DNA from: Ornithinicoccus halotolerans
GTDB taxonomy: Bacteria; Actinomycetota; Actinomycetes; Actinomycetales; Dermatophilaceae
NCBI RefSeq assembly: GCF_009602535.1
Contig: NZ_WIQI01000001.1
Span: 52,825 to 116,824, forward strand
Reading direction: 5' to 3'
DNA length: 64,000 bases
A model generated the notes under the pieces. The model worked only from the letters and a program-made list of their open reading frames with translations. It searched no databases and was not told the DNA's origin. A program made the translations under genes and the position numbers. This document shows, piece by piece, positions 35,673 to 44,010 of the stretch (positions are counted from its first letter, which is position 1; each line of letters begins with the position of its first letter).

Positions 35673-35863
35673 GGCGATCCCCCTTGGTGCCGGTGGCGGC
35701 CCCTTGCCGCCGGCGGTGCAGGCACGGTAGCGGCCGGCACCGACAGCGGGTGCGGGTCACCCGGGGCAGTCGGTGAGGGGCAGGGCGGGGGTGCTCAGCC
35801 CTCGCCGGTCAAGGGTGCAGGTGGTCAGCTGGTGGCTGACCGTGGTTATCGAGTCGGGGTGGC

Positions 35864-36244
35864 GTGGGGCAGGCGGTCCGTGCGTCGGTGAAGGCGGCTG
35901 GGTGGGTTCGGCCGTCTCCGGTGGACGTTGTCGCTGGGGTGCATGAGCGGGTGGTGGCTGCTGTGCGGGAGGTCGTTGGGGGGTTGGCCGGGGAGGTTCT
36001 GTCGATGGAGCGCTGGGTGGCGTCGGGGTTGCGGGAGTGGGGGCCGCGGGTGGCGTATCCGGTGTCGTTGTCGGGGGGTGACCATGGCTGGGTCGTGGAG
36101 GGCGTGGCGGGGCAGGTTGCGTTGGTGCGGGTTGGTGGGTTGGGTCCGGGCATGGTGGTCGACTTGGCGGGGCTGTGGATCCGGCGGGTGCGGCTGGGTG
36201 GGTTCGTCTCGGCGCCTGTGGCGGTGCAGCCGGGCTTGTTCTGA
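35864..36244 (+). CDS. Hypothetical protein
   Basis: 126 residues from GTG 35864; the more convincing part starts near MERWVASGLREWGPRVAYPV and continues with repeated Val/Gly strands (VALVRVGGLGPGMVVDLAGL), suggesting a beta-rich fold. The minus-strand alternative is only Thr/Pro/Ser-rich and looks like a shadow. Third positions are G-rich. No family was recognised. Confidence 0.4.
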   Translation: MGQAVRASVKAAGWVRPSPVDVVAGVHERVVAAVREVVGGLAGEVLSMERWVASGLREWGPRVAYPVSLSGGDHGWVVEGVAGQVALVRVGGLGPGMVVDLAGLWIRRVRLGGFVSAPVAVQPGLF

Positions 36245-36283
36245 CTGGGGCGGTGGGGCCGGTCGTCGGGTGGTTAGGTGAAG

Positions 36284-38714
36284 TTAGGTCGTCTGGGCGG
36301 GTCGGGCTGGGTCGGCCGGGTGTTCCTGTGGGCCGTCAGCTGCTGCGGTGGTGTCGTGAAGGAGGGTCGCGTCCCGCCAGGCGCGTTGTGTCTTCAGGGC
36401 GCTGAGGCTGTGCTTGGTGCGGAACTGGGCTTGCGTGGTCCCGGCTGCCTGTTCTTGGGCGGCGATCTGGGCGAGCGCGGCGCGGTCGGGGTCGGTGCCT
36501 GGGTCGGCGTAGAACTTGCCGTCGCGTAGCAGCTGCTTGGTGGTGTCCAGGCTGGCGTCGAGACGGTCGGCGATCTGGGCACGGGTGAGGCCGGCCTGCT
36601 GGAGGCGGACCGCTTCGGTGCAGCGGGTGAGGCGCTCGTCGCGGGTGGCGGTGTTGAAGTCGTTGCGGCCGCGGTTGTTGCCCCGAGGCTCCCGGACGGG
36701 CTTGGCTGGGCGGGGCCGGGTGGGTGACCACGTCCACGTGGTGGCGCCGGCGGTCCCGGGCGGCAGCCAGGGCGCGAACAGGTCCGGTAGTCGGGGCAGG
36801 TCGGCGTGGGTGAGCTCGAGGACGGTCAGGTTGTGGCGGGCGGCGAGGCGTCGTTTGACGTCCATCCGGGCGGCGTAGGTGGGGTTGTCGGGCATGCCCC
36901 ACAGCTCGACGTAGGTGCCGTCGGGCAGTAGCCAGTCCCCGCGGCGCTGACCGGTCGGGTTGAGCTCGGTGTCGGTCGGGTAGCGCGGTTCGCGGTCGTG
37001 GTCGATGCCGTGCTGGTGGAGGAAGTCGCAGATGGTCTTCTCGCCGAGGGACAGGCAGGTGTGGCCGTCGCGGGCGGCGATGGTGGTGCCGCGGCCGGTG
37101 CGGATGCCGTCGGTGGCCAGGCCAGAGGCGACCAGCAGGTGGGTCCACGGGTGTTCGCCGCGGCGGATGCAGAACCGCAGGAGGAGCAGCTGGTCGATGG
37201 TGGTGGGTGTGACCGGCTCGGCGGGGTTGACGTGGAGGGTGTCGAGCTGAGTCTCGAGCATGGGGGCGCCGTCGAACTCGAGAGGGCCGAGCATCCCGAC
37301 GGCCCGGGCTGTGGTCTTGCGGTCGCACTGGACGCCTTCGGCGGCGGTGGCCAGGCATCCGTGGCAGTAGCCGAGCGGCTCGGTGCAGACCGGCGTGGTG
37401 AACGCGAGGCTGGCGCGGCCGCACAGCCGGCAGGGCGCGATGGTGCGGGTCAGGGTGTGGCTGCCGAAGAGGGCCTGACGCTGCCGGACGTACCGTTCGG
37501 TAGTGCGGAACGCCTCTGGCGGTTCAACCGGCGACGGCTCGGACTGCGGCAGCCAGGTTGTGGTCGGGGGAAACGGGCCGGTCGGCAGCAGCCGGCGGGT
37601 CGAGGCGAGCAACTCGACGCGGCCGGTGGGCAGGGGCTCGTTTGTTGGGTCCTTCTCGATCGAGTAGGGGATATCGAGCTCGTTACGTAACGCCCACGGG
37701 GTGCGGGGCAGCCAGGTGTCGGCGGCCTCGAACCCGAGCCGCGCGAGGTAGGCCCGGACGGGTCCAAGCAGCCGGCTGTCCTGGACGTACAACGCCCGGC
37801 GGCTCGGGACGTAGTAGGCCAGCCACCGGTAGCGCCGGGACCGGTCCGGGACGGATGCCCCGACGCGGATGAGGTCCTGGGTCCAGCGCGTGTGCAGGTT
37901 CGGGATGGTCCCGGCCGGCCAGTTGGGGTCGGACGCCGGGGCGAGGGGCTGTGCGACTGGGATGTCGGCGTCGGCCAGCATGGCCAGGGCCTGGTCGCGG
38001 TCGCGTTCGTCGGTCAGCACCAGGTGCCCGTGGGTGAGGACGCCGATGTGCCGGCGGGGCCTCCTTGTCGTACAGCTGCAGCGTGCGGGTCCGGCCGGGG
38101 ACACCGGTCAGGGTGATGGTGAGGCCCTGGACCGGTGGTGGCGGCGGGGGCAGCTGCTGCAGCTGCTGGAGCGCCTCGCTGGCCTCGGGCATGGGGAGGG
38201 TGTGCGGCCGGTGGGGGCGGCGCTCGCCGGGGTTGCGGTGCCAGTGCGGGCCCGGCGGGTCATGGACGGTGAGGAACTCCTCGATCGCAGCGCCGAGATC
38301 GGGAAGCCCCGGCAGGTCAAGCCCGAGGCTCCCGTACCAGTAGTCAGAGACGATGGCGGTGCAGGTCACTGCAGACCGGGGGAGGGCGGCTCGGGCGTAG
38401 TCGGCGAGGCCGGCCAGGGTGGTCATGCCGATCTGTTCCAGGTCGTCGTCGTACAGGTAGCCCAGGTGGCGCTCGTCGGGTGACCCGCCGAACGAGGCGG
38501 GCGCCGCGACCGAGATCGCGTTGCGGTTGTCCGTGTTGTCGAAGTGGTGGATGAGCTCGACCTGGACGCTGGTGTGGCCGCGGCAGCCGGCGACGAACCG
38601 CTCGAGGGTGGCCTGGGGCTCGTCGCCGAAGGTGCTGAAGCCCAGCAGGGTGTGGCCGCCGGCCGGAGGCAGCACGACGTTCCGGCCGTGCCAGGCGATG
38701 CGGTAGTGGGTCAT
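36284..38714 (-). pseudogene. Frameshifted HIRAN-like / zinc-finger / PD-(D/E)XK-like / HTH protein
   Basis: Two overlapping minus-strand frames form one protein of about 800 residues. The first (ATG 38714) has a region around NAISVAAPASFGGSPDERHL resembling HIRAN domains, and runs to LTITLTGVPGRTRTLQLYDK. The second frame picks up at about 38060 with RRHIGVLTHGHLVLTDERDR. A four-Cys zinc-finger-like stretch follows (CRLCGR ... CHGCL), then a likely nuclease core: GDWLLPDGTYVELWGM and RMDVKRRLAARHNLTVLELT fit the Asp, Glu and Lys strands of PD-(D/E)XK folds. It ends with a helix-turn-helix (LTRAQIADRLDASLDTTKQL). A single indel near GACAAGGAGGCCCCG explains the break. Programmed frameshifting or two separate genes is possible but less likely. 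Confidence 0.6.
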
Positions 38715-39127
38715 CGGTGCGGTGTTCCCCCTGGGTGGTGCGACCCGGGCCGGGCCTGTGCAGGAGCGTAGGTCAGGGCGGTGACTAGGGCTGGGCGGGC
38801 TGGCTCCCAGAGGGCGGGGTCATTGGGGGTCGCCGGGGCAGTGCGCGGGCGTGCCGTCGTCTCGGGTCCACCGGTGGGTGGGGTGCATCCCGCAGATGGC
38901 GAGGCCGCACGGCTGGGCAGAGAGGTCAGCGCGCGGTAGCGGTTGTGGGCGTGCTTGTGGGAGGTGAGGTGGACGGTGGCGAGGCGGACAGGTCGGTCAT
39001 GGCTGGCACGGTGCCGGGTCCGGCTGGTCGGGCAGTCGCGCCGCGGCGGCCGGGGACTGCCGCTTGTTGCGCCCCGAGCTGCGCCAGGCCCTGCCCTGGC
39101 GGTCGTGGGACGTCAAGGACGTGTTCG
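38715..39127. other. Spacer with a possible Cys/His-rich remnant
   Basis: On the minus strand, 38820 to about 38930 reads SAQPCGLAICGMHPTHRWTR then DDGTPAHCPGDPQ and a stop, which looks like the end of a small zinc-binding protein. An ATG near 39000 lies in another frame. Nothing else is recognisable. Confidence 0.3.
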
Positions 39128-39190
39128 GTGCTCGAGGAAGACGCGGTGGTGCTGGGCGGCCGCTATGAGCTCGGTGAGCTGCTGGGCCGG
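39128..39190 (+). pseudogene. N-terminal fragment of a Ser/Thr protein kinase
   Basis: GTG 39128 opens MLEEDAVVLGGRYELGELLG, the standard start of actinobacterial PknB-like kinases leading to the glycine-rich loop. It then breaks down after R (the expected GG.G is missing) and runs into the end of the opposing nuclease gene. Everything beyond the first 21 codons is gone. Confidence 0.6.
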
Positions 39191-39244
39191 GTCGTCTGCG
39201 TCAGCAGCTACCCAGCACCGCGTTGGACGCCTTTGGGTCGCTGC

Positions 39245-40297
39245 TCAGCCGCAGGTGGCGGTGCTTCCTCCGCCGGAGTAGGCGCAGCTGTGGGCCAGCG
39301 TGCCGGCCTCGTTGCGCAGCACCGCCTTGTCGCCGGTGTTGTTCCAGATGTGGCCCCACCCGGCGTAGAGGTGCCCGGCGGTCGGTGAGCCCTTGCCGGA
39401 GTGGACGGTGACGGAGGCCCCGGACTTCAGTGTGAAGGTCGGGAACGTGAACCGGTGACCGGCCGCGTCCTGCAGCGTCCATCCGGTGAGCTTGCGGCCG
39501 TAGGCACTGCGGTTGGCGATGACGACCTTCTCGCCGTTGACGTTGCTGCTGGTGTCGCTGCCGGAGGGGTTGTAGGTGATCGAGGCGAGGCGCACCCCCT
39601 TGACGGGTGAGCCTGTGCCGCTCGTCGTCGTCACCGGGGCCGGGGTCCAGGCGACGGTCACGTTCCTGCAGCCCGCGGCCAGCTCCCGCAGCCGCCGTTT
39701 CTCCGCACCGTCGACGGCCAGCTTCCAGCGCAGCTTGACCACCGTCCACTCCCGCACGTAGCGGCAGCGGTTGTACTTCGGCAGCCACTGTGCCGGGTCG
39801 CGGTCGGCCTTGGAGCGGTTGACGGAGGCGGTCACCGCCACCAGCGCCCGCTTGTCGCCGAGGTCGTTGGCGAACCGCTGCCGCGTTGCGCCGTCCCACC
39901 GTCGGGCACCCGACCCCCACGCCTCGGCCAGCGCCACCATGTGGTCGACGTCGAGGTTGCCGGGTGCGGTGTGGACGACCTTGTCGTAGTAGGAGACCCA
40001 CCGGCCGGACTTCACGGTGCAGCCACCGGTCACCGCCACGGTCGACTCCTGGCGCAGCACCTCGTGCCGGGTGTTCTGGCAGTCGCCGTCGGCGTCCACC
40101 CAGTGGCGGAACAGCGTGCGGTCGTAGCCACTGTTGGCCTCGGCCGCGACCGGCAGCCGCTCGACCGCGTCCCGCAGGCGGGTCTCCGCCGCGCCGGCGG
40201 TGCCCACCGGCCCCAGGAACATCACCAGCAGGGCGACGAGCAACGCGCCGACCGTCGCGCGTGGCAGGGCGCGGGACGCTGAGGAAGGGACGGGCAC
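39245..40297 (-). CDS. Secreted HNH-type nuclease with lamin-tail domain
   Basis: 350 residues: a signal peptide (about 4-37, ending GTAGAAE), an HNH/GmrSD-C-like nuclease domain (LDVDHMVALAEAWGSGARRW, DKRALVAVTASVNRSKADRD, about 110-190), a Thr/Ser-rich linker, then a lamin-tail-like beta domain (VVIANRSAYGRKLTGWTLQD to the end). The DH of VDHMV is the expected catalytic and metal-binding pair. GTG 40297 is chosen because GGAGG lies five bases upstream on the minus strand and the signal peptide begins there. Exported nucleases of this kind are common in actinobacteria, in nutrition or competition. Confidence 0.85.
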   Translation of the reverse strand: MPVPSSASRALPRATVGALLVALLVMFLGPVGTAGAAETRLRDAVERLPVAAEANSGYDRTLFRHWVDADGDCQNTRHEVLRQESTVAVTGGCTVKSGRWVSYYDKVVHTAPGNLDVDHMVALAEAWGSGARRWDGATRQRFANDLGDKRALVAVTASVNRSKADRDPAQWLPKYNRCRYVREWTVVKLRWKLAVDGAEKRRLRELAAGCRNVTVAWTPAPVTTTSGTGSPVKGVRLASITYNPSGSDTSSNVNGEKVVIANRSAYGRKLTGWTLQDAAGHRFTFPTFTLKSGASVTVHSGKGSPTAGHLYAGWGHIWNNTGDKAVLRNEAGTLAHSCAYSGGGSTATCG

Positions 40298-40473
40298 GGC
40301 AGCCTCCGGGCAGGAAGGGAGGGCTCCGGCGGAGCTACCCCAGGTGAGTGCCCGGAATCCCACGCCCGGACCTGTCGAGCATATGTCCCTGCAGGTCATT
40401 GCGCTGTAGGGCGGTGGTAACGATTCGGCATCAGGGAGGGGCGCGCCGCCTCGCGACGGCTAGCGTCACGTCC

Positions 40474-40842
40474 GTGACCGTCTGGTTCCAGCGGGCCGAG
40501 AGCGCCGTCATCGCCCTCGCCGTCCTCGTCGCCTTCGTCCAGCTCGGCTTCAGCTGGTGGTGGCTGCTGGTGCTGTTCCTGCTGGTCGACGTGTCGATGG
40601 TGGGCTACCTGGTGTCACCGCGGATCGGTGCCTGGACTTACAACGCCGGGCACAGCTACCTCGGTCCGGCAGCGTTGGCCGCCCTGGCGTGGGGGACCGG
40701 CTCATCGGTGGCAGCGTTCGTCACCTCGGTGTGGGCGTTCCACATCGCCGTGGACCGCCTGCTCGGGTACGGGCTGAAGCACCCGGACGACTTCACCCAC
40801 ACCCACCTGGGGCACATCGGCGGGCAGCGGGCCCGCGCCTGA
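40474..40842 (+). CDS. DUF4260 family membrane protein
   Basis: 122 residues with three to four membrane segments (about 8-28, 30-48, 62-80, 82-98). YNAGHSYLGP and the ending HPDDFTHTHLGHIG are the conserved DUF4260 blocks, rich in His. GTG 40474 gives the family's usual length; the codons upstream are not protein-like. Function unknown. Confidence 0.8.
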   Translation: MTVWFQRAESAVIALAVLVAFVQLGFSWWWLLVLFLLVDVSMVGYLVSPRIGAWTYNAGHSYLGPAALAALAWGTGSSVAAFVTSVWAFHIAVDRLLGYGLKHPDDFTHTHLGHIGGQRARA

Positions 40843-41020
40843 GGTCAGCCTCTGGTGGCCGCGGCCGCGACGATCGAGGCGGCCGCGGACTCGATGTCCT
40901 GCCGGGGTGGTCCAGCGCCCGAGCGAGAGACGAAGGGCCGCCAGCGCACGGGCGTCCTTCAGGACCATCGCCGTCAGCACGGGGGAGGGGGTGTGGCTGC
41001 CGCTGTGGCAGGTTGACCCG
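40841..41020 (-). pseudogene. C-terminal fragment of a cysteine desulfurase
   Basis: On the minus strand CHSGSHTPSPVLTAMVLKDA carries the active-site Cys loop of NifS/IscS-type desulfurases, followed by ALAALRLSLGRWTT. A one-base indel then shifts the frame, and the family ending resumes as DIESAAASIVAAAATRG-stop. The PLP-binding N-terminal two thirds are absent. It is a remnant, not a functional gene. Confidence 0.75.
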
Positions 41021-41406
41021 GTCGGTAGAGGCGTTGAGGCTGGTCGCGCCCAGCTCCTCGTACACCTTCCGGTCGCGGCGGCACCTCTTCACCGTCGGCA
41101 GCGTCAGGATCACCGTGTGCTGCGGGGGAGCCGGTGTCGGTCGCCTAGCTGACCACGGGGTCTGTTACGGCGTATAGCGGCGTCCTGGACGGGGCGGCGT
41201 AGCCCATCCCCGGCGTGCAGCCGCCGGTCACAGGGTCTCCCCCAGGGCCGCGCGGCAGGTATCGATCATCATCCTCTGCACACTCGTGCACAGCTGCCTC
41301 CGGGGGGACTACGGGCCAGAGCGCATCCAGGCCAGCGAGGACAACCTGCACCAGCAGGTGTCCACGCCTGACCTGGGTCCTGCCGGCAGCGCAATGCGAA
41401 AGGCAT
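41021..41406. other. No recognisable gene
   Basis: Lies between the desulfurase remnant and the terminator hairpin. No protein-like frame with a start was found; this is probably the original chromosomal flank downstream of glnA. Confidence 0.35.
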
Positions 41407-41441
41407 GCGAAAGCGGGCCCCGCGGAGGGGCCCGCTTTCGC
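41407..41441 (-). terminator. Strong hairpin, probably the original glnA terminator
   Basis: A perfect 15-bp stem (41407-41421 with 41427-41441) around a 5-base loop, with the AAAGC/GCTTT outer arm. It lies 50 bases outside the left att repeat. Read on the minus strand from that repeat, the order is GAC-ATC-TAG, about 50 bases, then this hairpin: a gene end followed by its terminator. Displacement by the element is inferred. Confidence 0.7.
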
Positions 41442-41490
41442 GTTTGCGCAGCTTAGGGCGCCGTTCCGGCGCGGACCTGGCTGGGTGTCT

Positions 41491-41514
41491 AGATGTCGAA
41501 GTACATCTCGAACT
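41491..41514. repeat. Left attachment site of the glnA-integrated element
   Basis: An exact 24-bp match to 53608-53631, starting AGATGTCGAAGTACATCTCG. On the minus strand it encodes the last residues of glutamine synthetase (EMYFDI) and is followed by TAG, probably the original stop codon. Sequence on either side is unrelated to the right-hand copy, so this is the exact recombination core. Confidence 0.88.
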
Positions 41515-41948
41515 ATCCCCGCGGCGTCGGCACGCGTTGGCAACGTTGACGGTAGCCCTCCCACGTGCGGAGATGTCCTCGACGCCGTTGGCCATAGTTG
41601 GTAGCCGCTGAGCGTCTTGCGGACTCTGTGCGGACTCAACCGGGCGCTCGCGGCGCCGCATGGAAGGGCGCGCCGCTGGGGTCATGTCGCTGCCTTGGCG
41701 AAGTCGCGGGAGCGGTAACCACTACGGTCGGCCGGTACACCCTCGACGCGTGGCTGGGACAGAGCAGCGACGACCCGAGCTTCCTCGAGGTACTCGCGCA
41801 CAGGAACGGCTGTGCGCTGTGCCGTCGTGCTCGGCAAACTGCCAGGTCAGGAGCGCTGTGCATTGAACTGTGTTGGAGTGAGAACCGGACCCGCCACGTG
41901 CCTACTTCATGCCGGCCTGGAGACCACAACGCATATCAGCGACATCCC
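41515..41948. other. Left-end spacer of the element, no gene assigned
   Basis: Holds the paired TGCGGACT sites near the att core. One plus-strand frame contains a short plausible stretch (TTVGRYTLDAWLGQSSDDPS) but is not supported as a gene. Confidence 0.35.
41618..41636 (+). promoter_or_regulatory. Paired TGCGGACT arm-type sites, left end
   Basis: TGCGGACT at 41618-41625 and 41629-41636, an 11-base pitch. The same pair with the same pitch and orientation occurs just before the right att core. They probably bind the N-terminal arm domain of the integrase. Confidence 0.6.
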
Positions 41949-42320
41949 TCACCAGCACTTGCACCAGCCCATCGGTCCGACCATCACGTCACAGCTGGGG
42001 CACATCTCCCCCAGAGGGTGCACGGGGACACGAGGCGGCAGGCCGGGAGTGACTGTCACCTGGGCCCGACCCCGCATGGGCTCCGGGCGGTGTCGGTTCC
42101 CGCCAGTCAGTTCCTTGGCCAGCCGCAGGGTCACCTCGCTATAGCCCTGAGCGCGCAGTGCATCACGCAACGCCTTCGCCCCTCGGCCGGGGTTCGCCTT
42201 CAGCCACGCACGGCCGGCCGTCCTCCAGTTGCGGCGGCTGGCTCGTGCGTGCCCTCGAGCCCCAACTCGCCGTGGTGACGCGCTGGCACGAACCACAGGC
42301 GTCCGTGCTGCGCGGCTCAC
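41949..42320 (-). CDS. Small protein with C-terminal zinc-ribbon-like motif
   Basis: 123 residues. A basic N-terminal part contains NWRTAGRAWLKANPGRGAKA and RDALRAQGYSEVTLRLAKEL, which looks like a small helical DNA-binding fold. The C-terminus ends in CPSCDVMVGPMGWCKCW, four cysteines arranged for one zinc ion. GTG 42320 overlaps the PP2C stop (GTGA), so the two are coupled. Function unknown; probably a partner of the phosphatase and FHA-like protein. Confidence 0.6.
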   Translation of the reverse strand: MSRAARTPVVRASASPRRVGARGHARASRRNWRTAGRAWLKANPGRGAKALRDALRAQGYSEVTLRLAKELTGGNRHRPEPMRGRAQVTVTPGLPPRVPVHPLGEMCPSCDVMVGPMGWCKCW

Positions 42321-43033
42321 AGGTCCACCACCACGACGGTGATGTTGTCATGCCCGCCTTCGGCGATGGCTGCGGCGACCAGCGCCTCGCAGGCCGCGCC
42401 CGGGGACCCGACCGCCACCAGCTCTTGGATCGCGGCGTCGTCCAGCTCACCGGTCAGCCCGTCGGTGCACAACAGCAGCCGCCCGGTGGCCTCGGGCAGG
42501 ACCTGGATGCTCGGGAACGGTGCCGTCTCCTGATCCAGTCCGAGCGCCTTGGTCAGCAGTGACTGGCCCGCGTGGGACCGGGCTTCCTCCTCGTTGATCT
42601 CGCCGAGGGCGACCAGTTCGGCGGCCTCGTTGTCGTCGGTCGTCAGGCGAGTGAGCTGGCCGCCCCGGTACAGGTAGGCGCGGCTGTCACCGACGTGGGC
42701 GATGCCGACGTCGCCGTCATCGTTGCGGTAGGCCGCCACCAGGGTGGTGCCCATCCCGGCGTGGGCGGGCCACCGCTGGGCGCTGCGCTCGATGTCGGCG
42801 TGGGCGGTCAGCACCGCCTCGAGGAGCCCCCATTCCACCCCCTGGTCCGTCCCGGCAAGGACGCGTGTGACGCTTCGGGTGGCCTGCTTGCTGGCGATGT
42901 CGCCGTGCGGGCATCCGCCCATCCCGTCGGCCACCACCCACACCTGTGGACCGATCCGGAAGGCGTCCTCATTGCGGGTCCGGACCAGGCCTTGGTGGGT
43001 CGAGCACGATGCCGCGTGTGTCCTGGGGTGCAT
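42317..43033 (-). CDS. PP2C-family Ser/Thr protein phosphatase
   Basis: 238 residues. The metal-dependent phosphatase motifs are complete: RTRNEDAF (about 18-25), VADGMGG (about 34-40), HVGDSRAYLYRGG (about 110-122), LLLCTDGLTGEL (about 185-196) and GGHDNITVVVVDL at the end, giving the four metal-binding aspartates. It should remove phosphate from Ser/Thr residues. No intact kinase is on the element; the nearest kinase trace is a 21-codon fragment outside its left end. It is middle gene of a three-gene unit with the FHA-like and zinc-ribbon proteins. Confidence 0.9.
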   Translation of the reverse strand: MHPRTHAASCSTHQGLVRTRNEDAFRIGPQVWVVADGMGGCPHGDIASKQATRSVTRVLAGTDQGVEWGLLEAVLTAHADIERSAQRWPAHAGMGTTLVAAYRNDDGDVGIAHVGDSRAYLYRGGQLTRLTTDDNEAAELVALGEINEEEARSHAGQSLLTKALGLDQETAPFPSIQVLPEATGRLLLCTDGLTGELDDAAIQELVAVGSPGAACEALVAAAIAEGGHDNITVVVVDL

Positions 43034-43128
43034 GATCTGCTCCTCGTGGTCGCTGCCTCCCTATGAGGCCGCCTGAGGACAGATTCCTCGTTCTCGGGTC
43101 GTTGCGCTGGAGAAGGCAATACCCGGGA

Positions 43129-43875
43129 TCACTCCGCCGGTGGGAATGGTTCTTCCAAGTCTGCGGCGGTCAGCACGCCACTGACGGATACCAGGTACTC
43201 GCCCAGTTCGTGCAAGCTCTTGAGCGGAACACCACGGTGCTTGTTGACTCGCCGCATCACCCGGTGAGCCCGCTGTTTGATCTCACTCGCGGCCACGTTG
43301 TCGCCGATTCCGGCCGCTGCCGCGGTAACCAAGTTGCCCGGAGCCGGCTGATCGTTGATCAGATGGACGAACATGTGCGCCAACTGGTATCGCTCGACCG
43401 GATTGAGGTCCACCTGGGCACCCGGGAACTCGGTGCCGATCCGTGCCAGTGCGTCAGCGTCACGACGAGGGTGCACCACCTTCAGCGTCTCCACCTGGTC
43501 TTGCGGTACCCGCTGGATGTCCAGTCGCAAGGTGATGCGCTCATCCAGGGGCCAGGACAGCACCCAGGTGCCCTGCTGCAGCATGATCAGCGCTCCGGGC
43601 TGGAATCGGCCGTCCTTGACCCACTGGCTCGTGGCGGATACGGGCACGCTTGGACTGTTCCTGAAGATCCAGCCATCCGGCGCGGCGCGGAAGTTCCCCA
43701 AGTCTCGAGGCGCCCATGGCCTCCGGATCCGGATCGCGCAGGTCGGTCCACGCCCGACGCCAGCCTCCTCCTGCCGCGGAAGCAGGCCAGAACCGTACTC
43801 CTCACCGCCGACCTGCAGAGTGAACTCTGCTCGCCACACCCGAGCCCGGGGGTTACCGGGATTCTCAAGGCTCAT
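43129..43875 (-). CDS. FHA-like protein with C-terminal helical domain
   Basis: 248 residues. The N-terminal half (about 10-115) resembles a divergent phosphothreonine-binding FHA fold: VGRGPTCAIRI, then RAAPDGWIFRNSPSVPVSAT and IMLQQGTWVLSWPLDERITL. The canonical FHA Ser/Arg/His set is incomplete, so the call is tentative. The C-terminal part (VERYQLAHMFVHLINDQPAP, ASEIKQRAHRVMRRVNKHRG) looks like a winged-helix or helical adaptor. It is the first gene of the unit, 95 bases before PP2C. Adjacent FHA and PP2C genes suggest phospho-signalling. Confidence 0.55.
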   Translation of the reverse strand: MSLENPGNPRARVWRAEFTLQVGGEEYGSGLLPRQEEAGVGRGPTCAIRIRRPWAPRDLGNFRAAPDGWIFRNSPSVPVSATSQWVKDGRFQPGALIMLQQGTWVLSWPLDERITLRLDIQRVPQDQVETLKVVHPRRDADALARIGTEFPGAQVDLNPVERYQLAHMFVHLINDQPAPGNLVTAAAAGIGDNVAASEIKQRAHRVMRRVNKHRGVPLKSLHELGEYLVSVSGVLTAADLEEPFPPAE

Positions 43876-44010
43876 GCCGCCTCCTCACTGTCCGTCGTTC
43901 AAGGTCACCCGCCGAGGTTGGCCTTGCCCTCAAGAGGTGGCCCTACCGCGGCAGTCCCCTGGTGGGCAGCGCCACTCAGAACGATTGGGCGTTCGGTTCG
44001 GCTGGCACCC

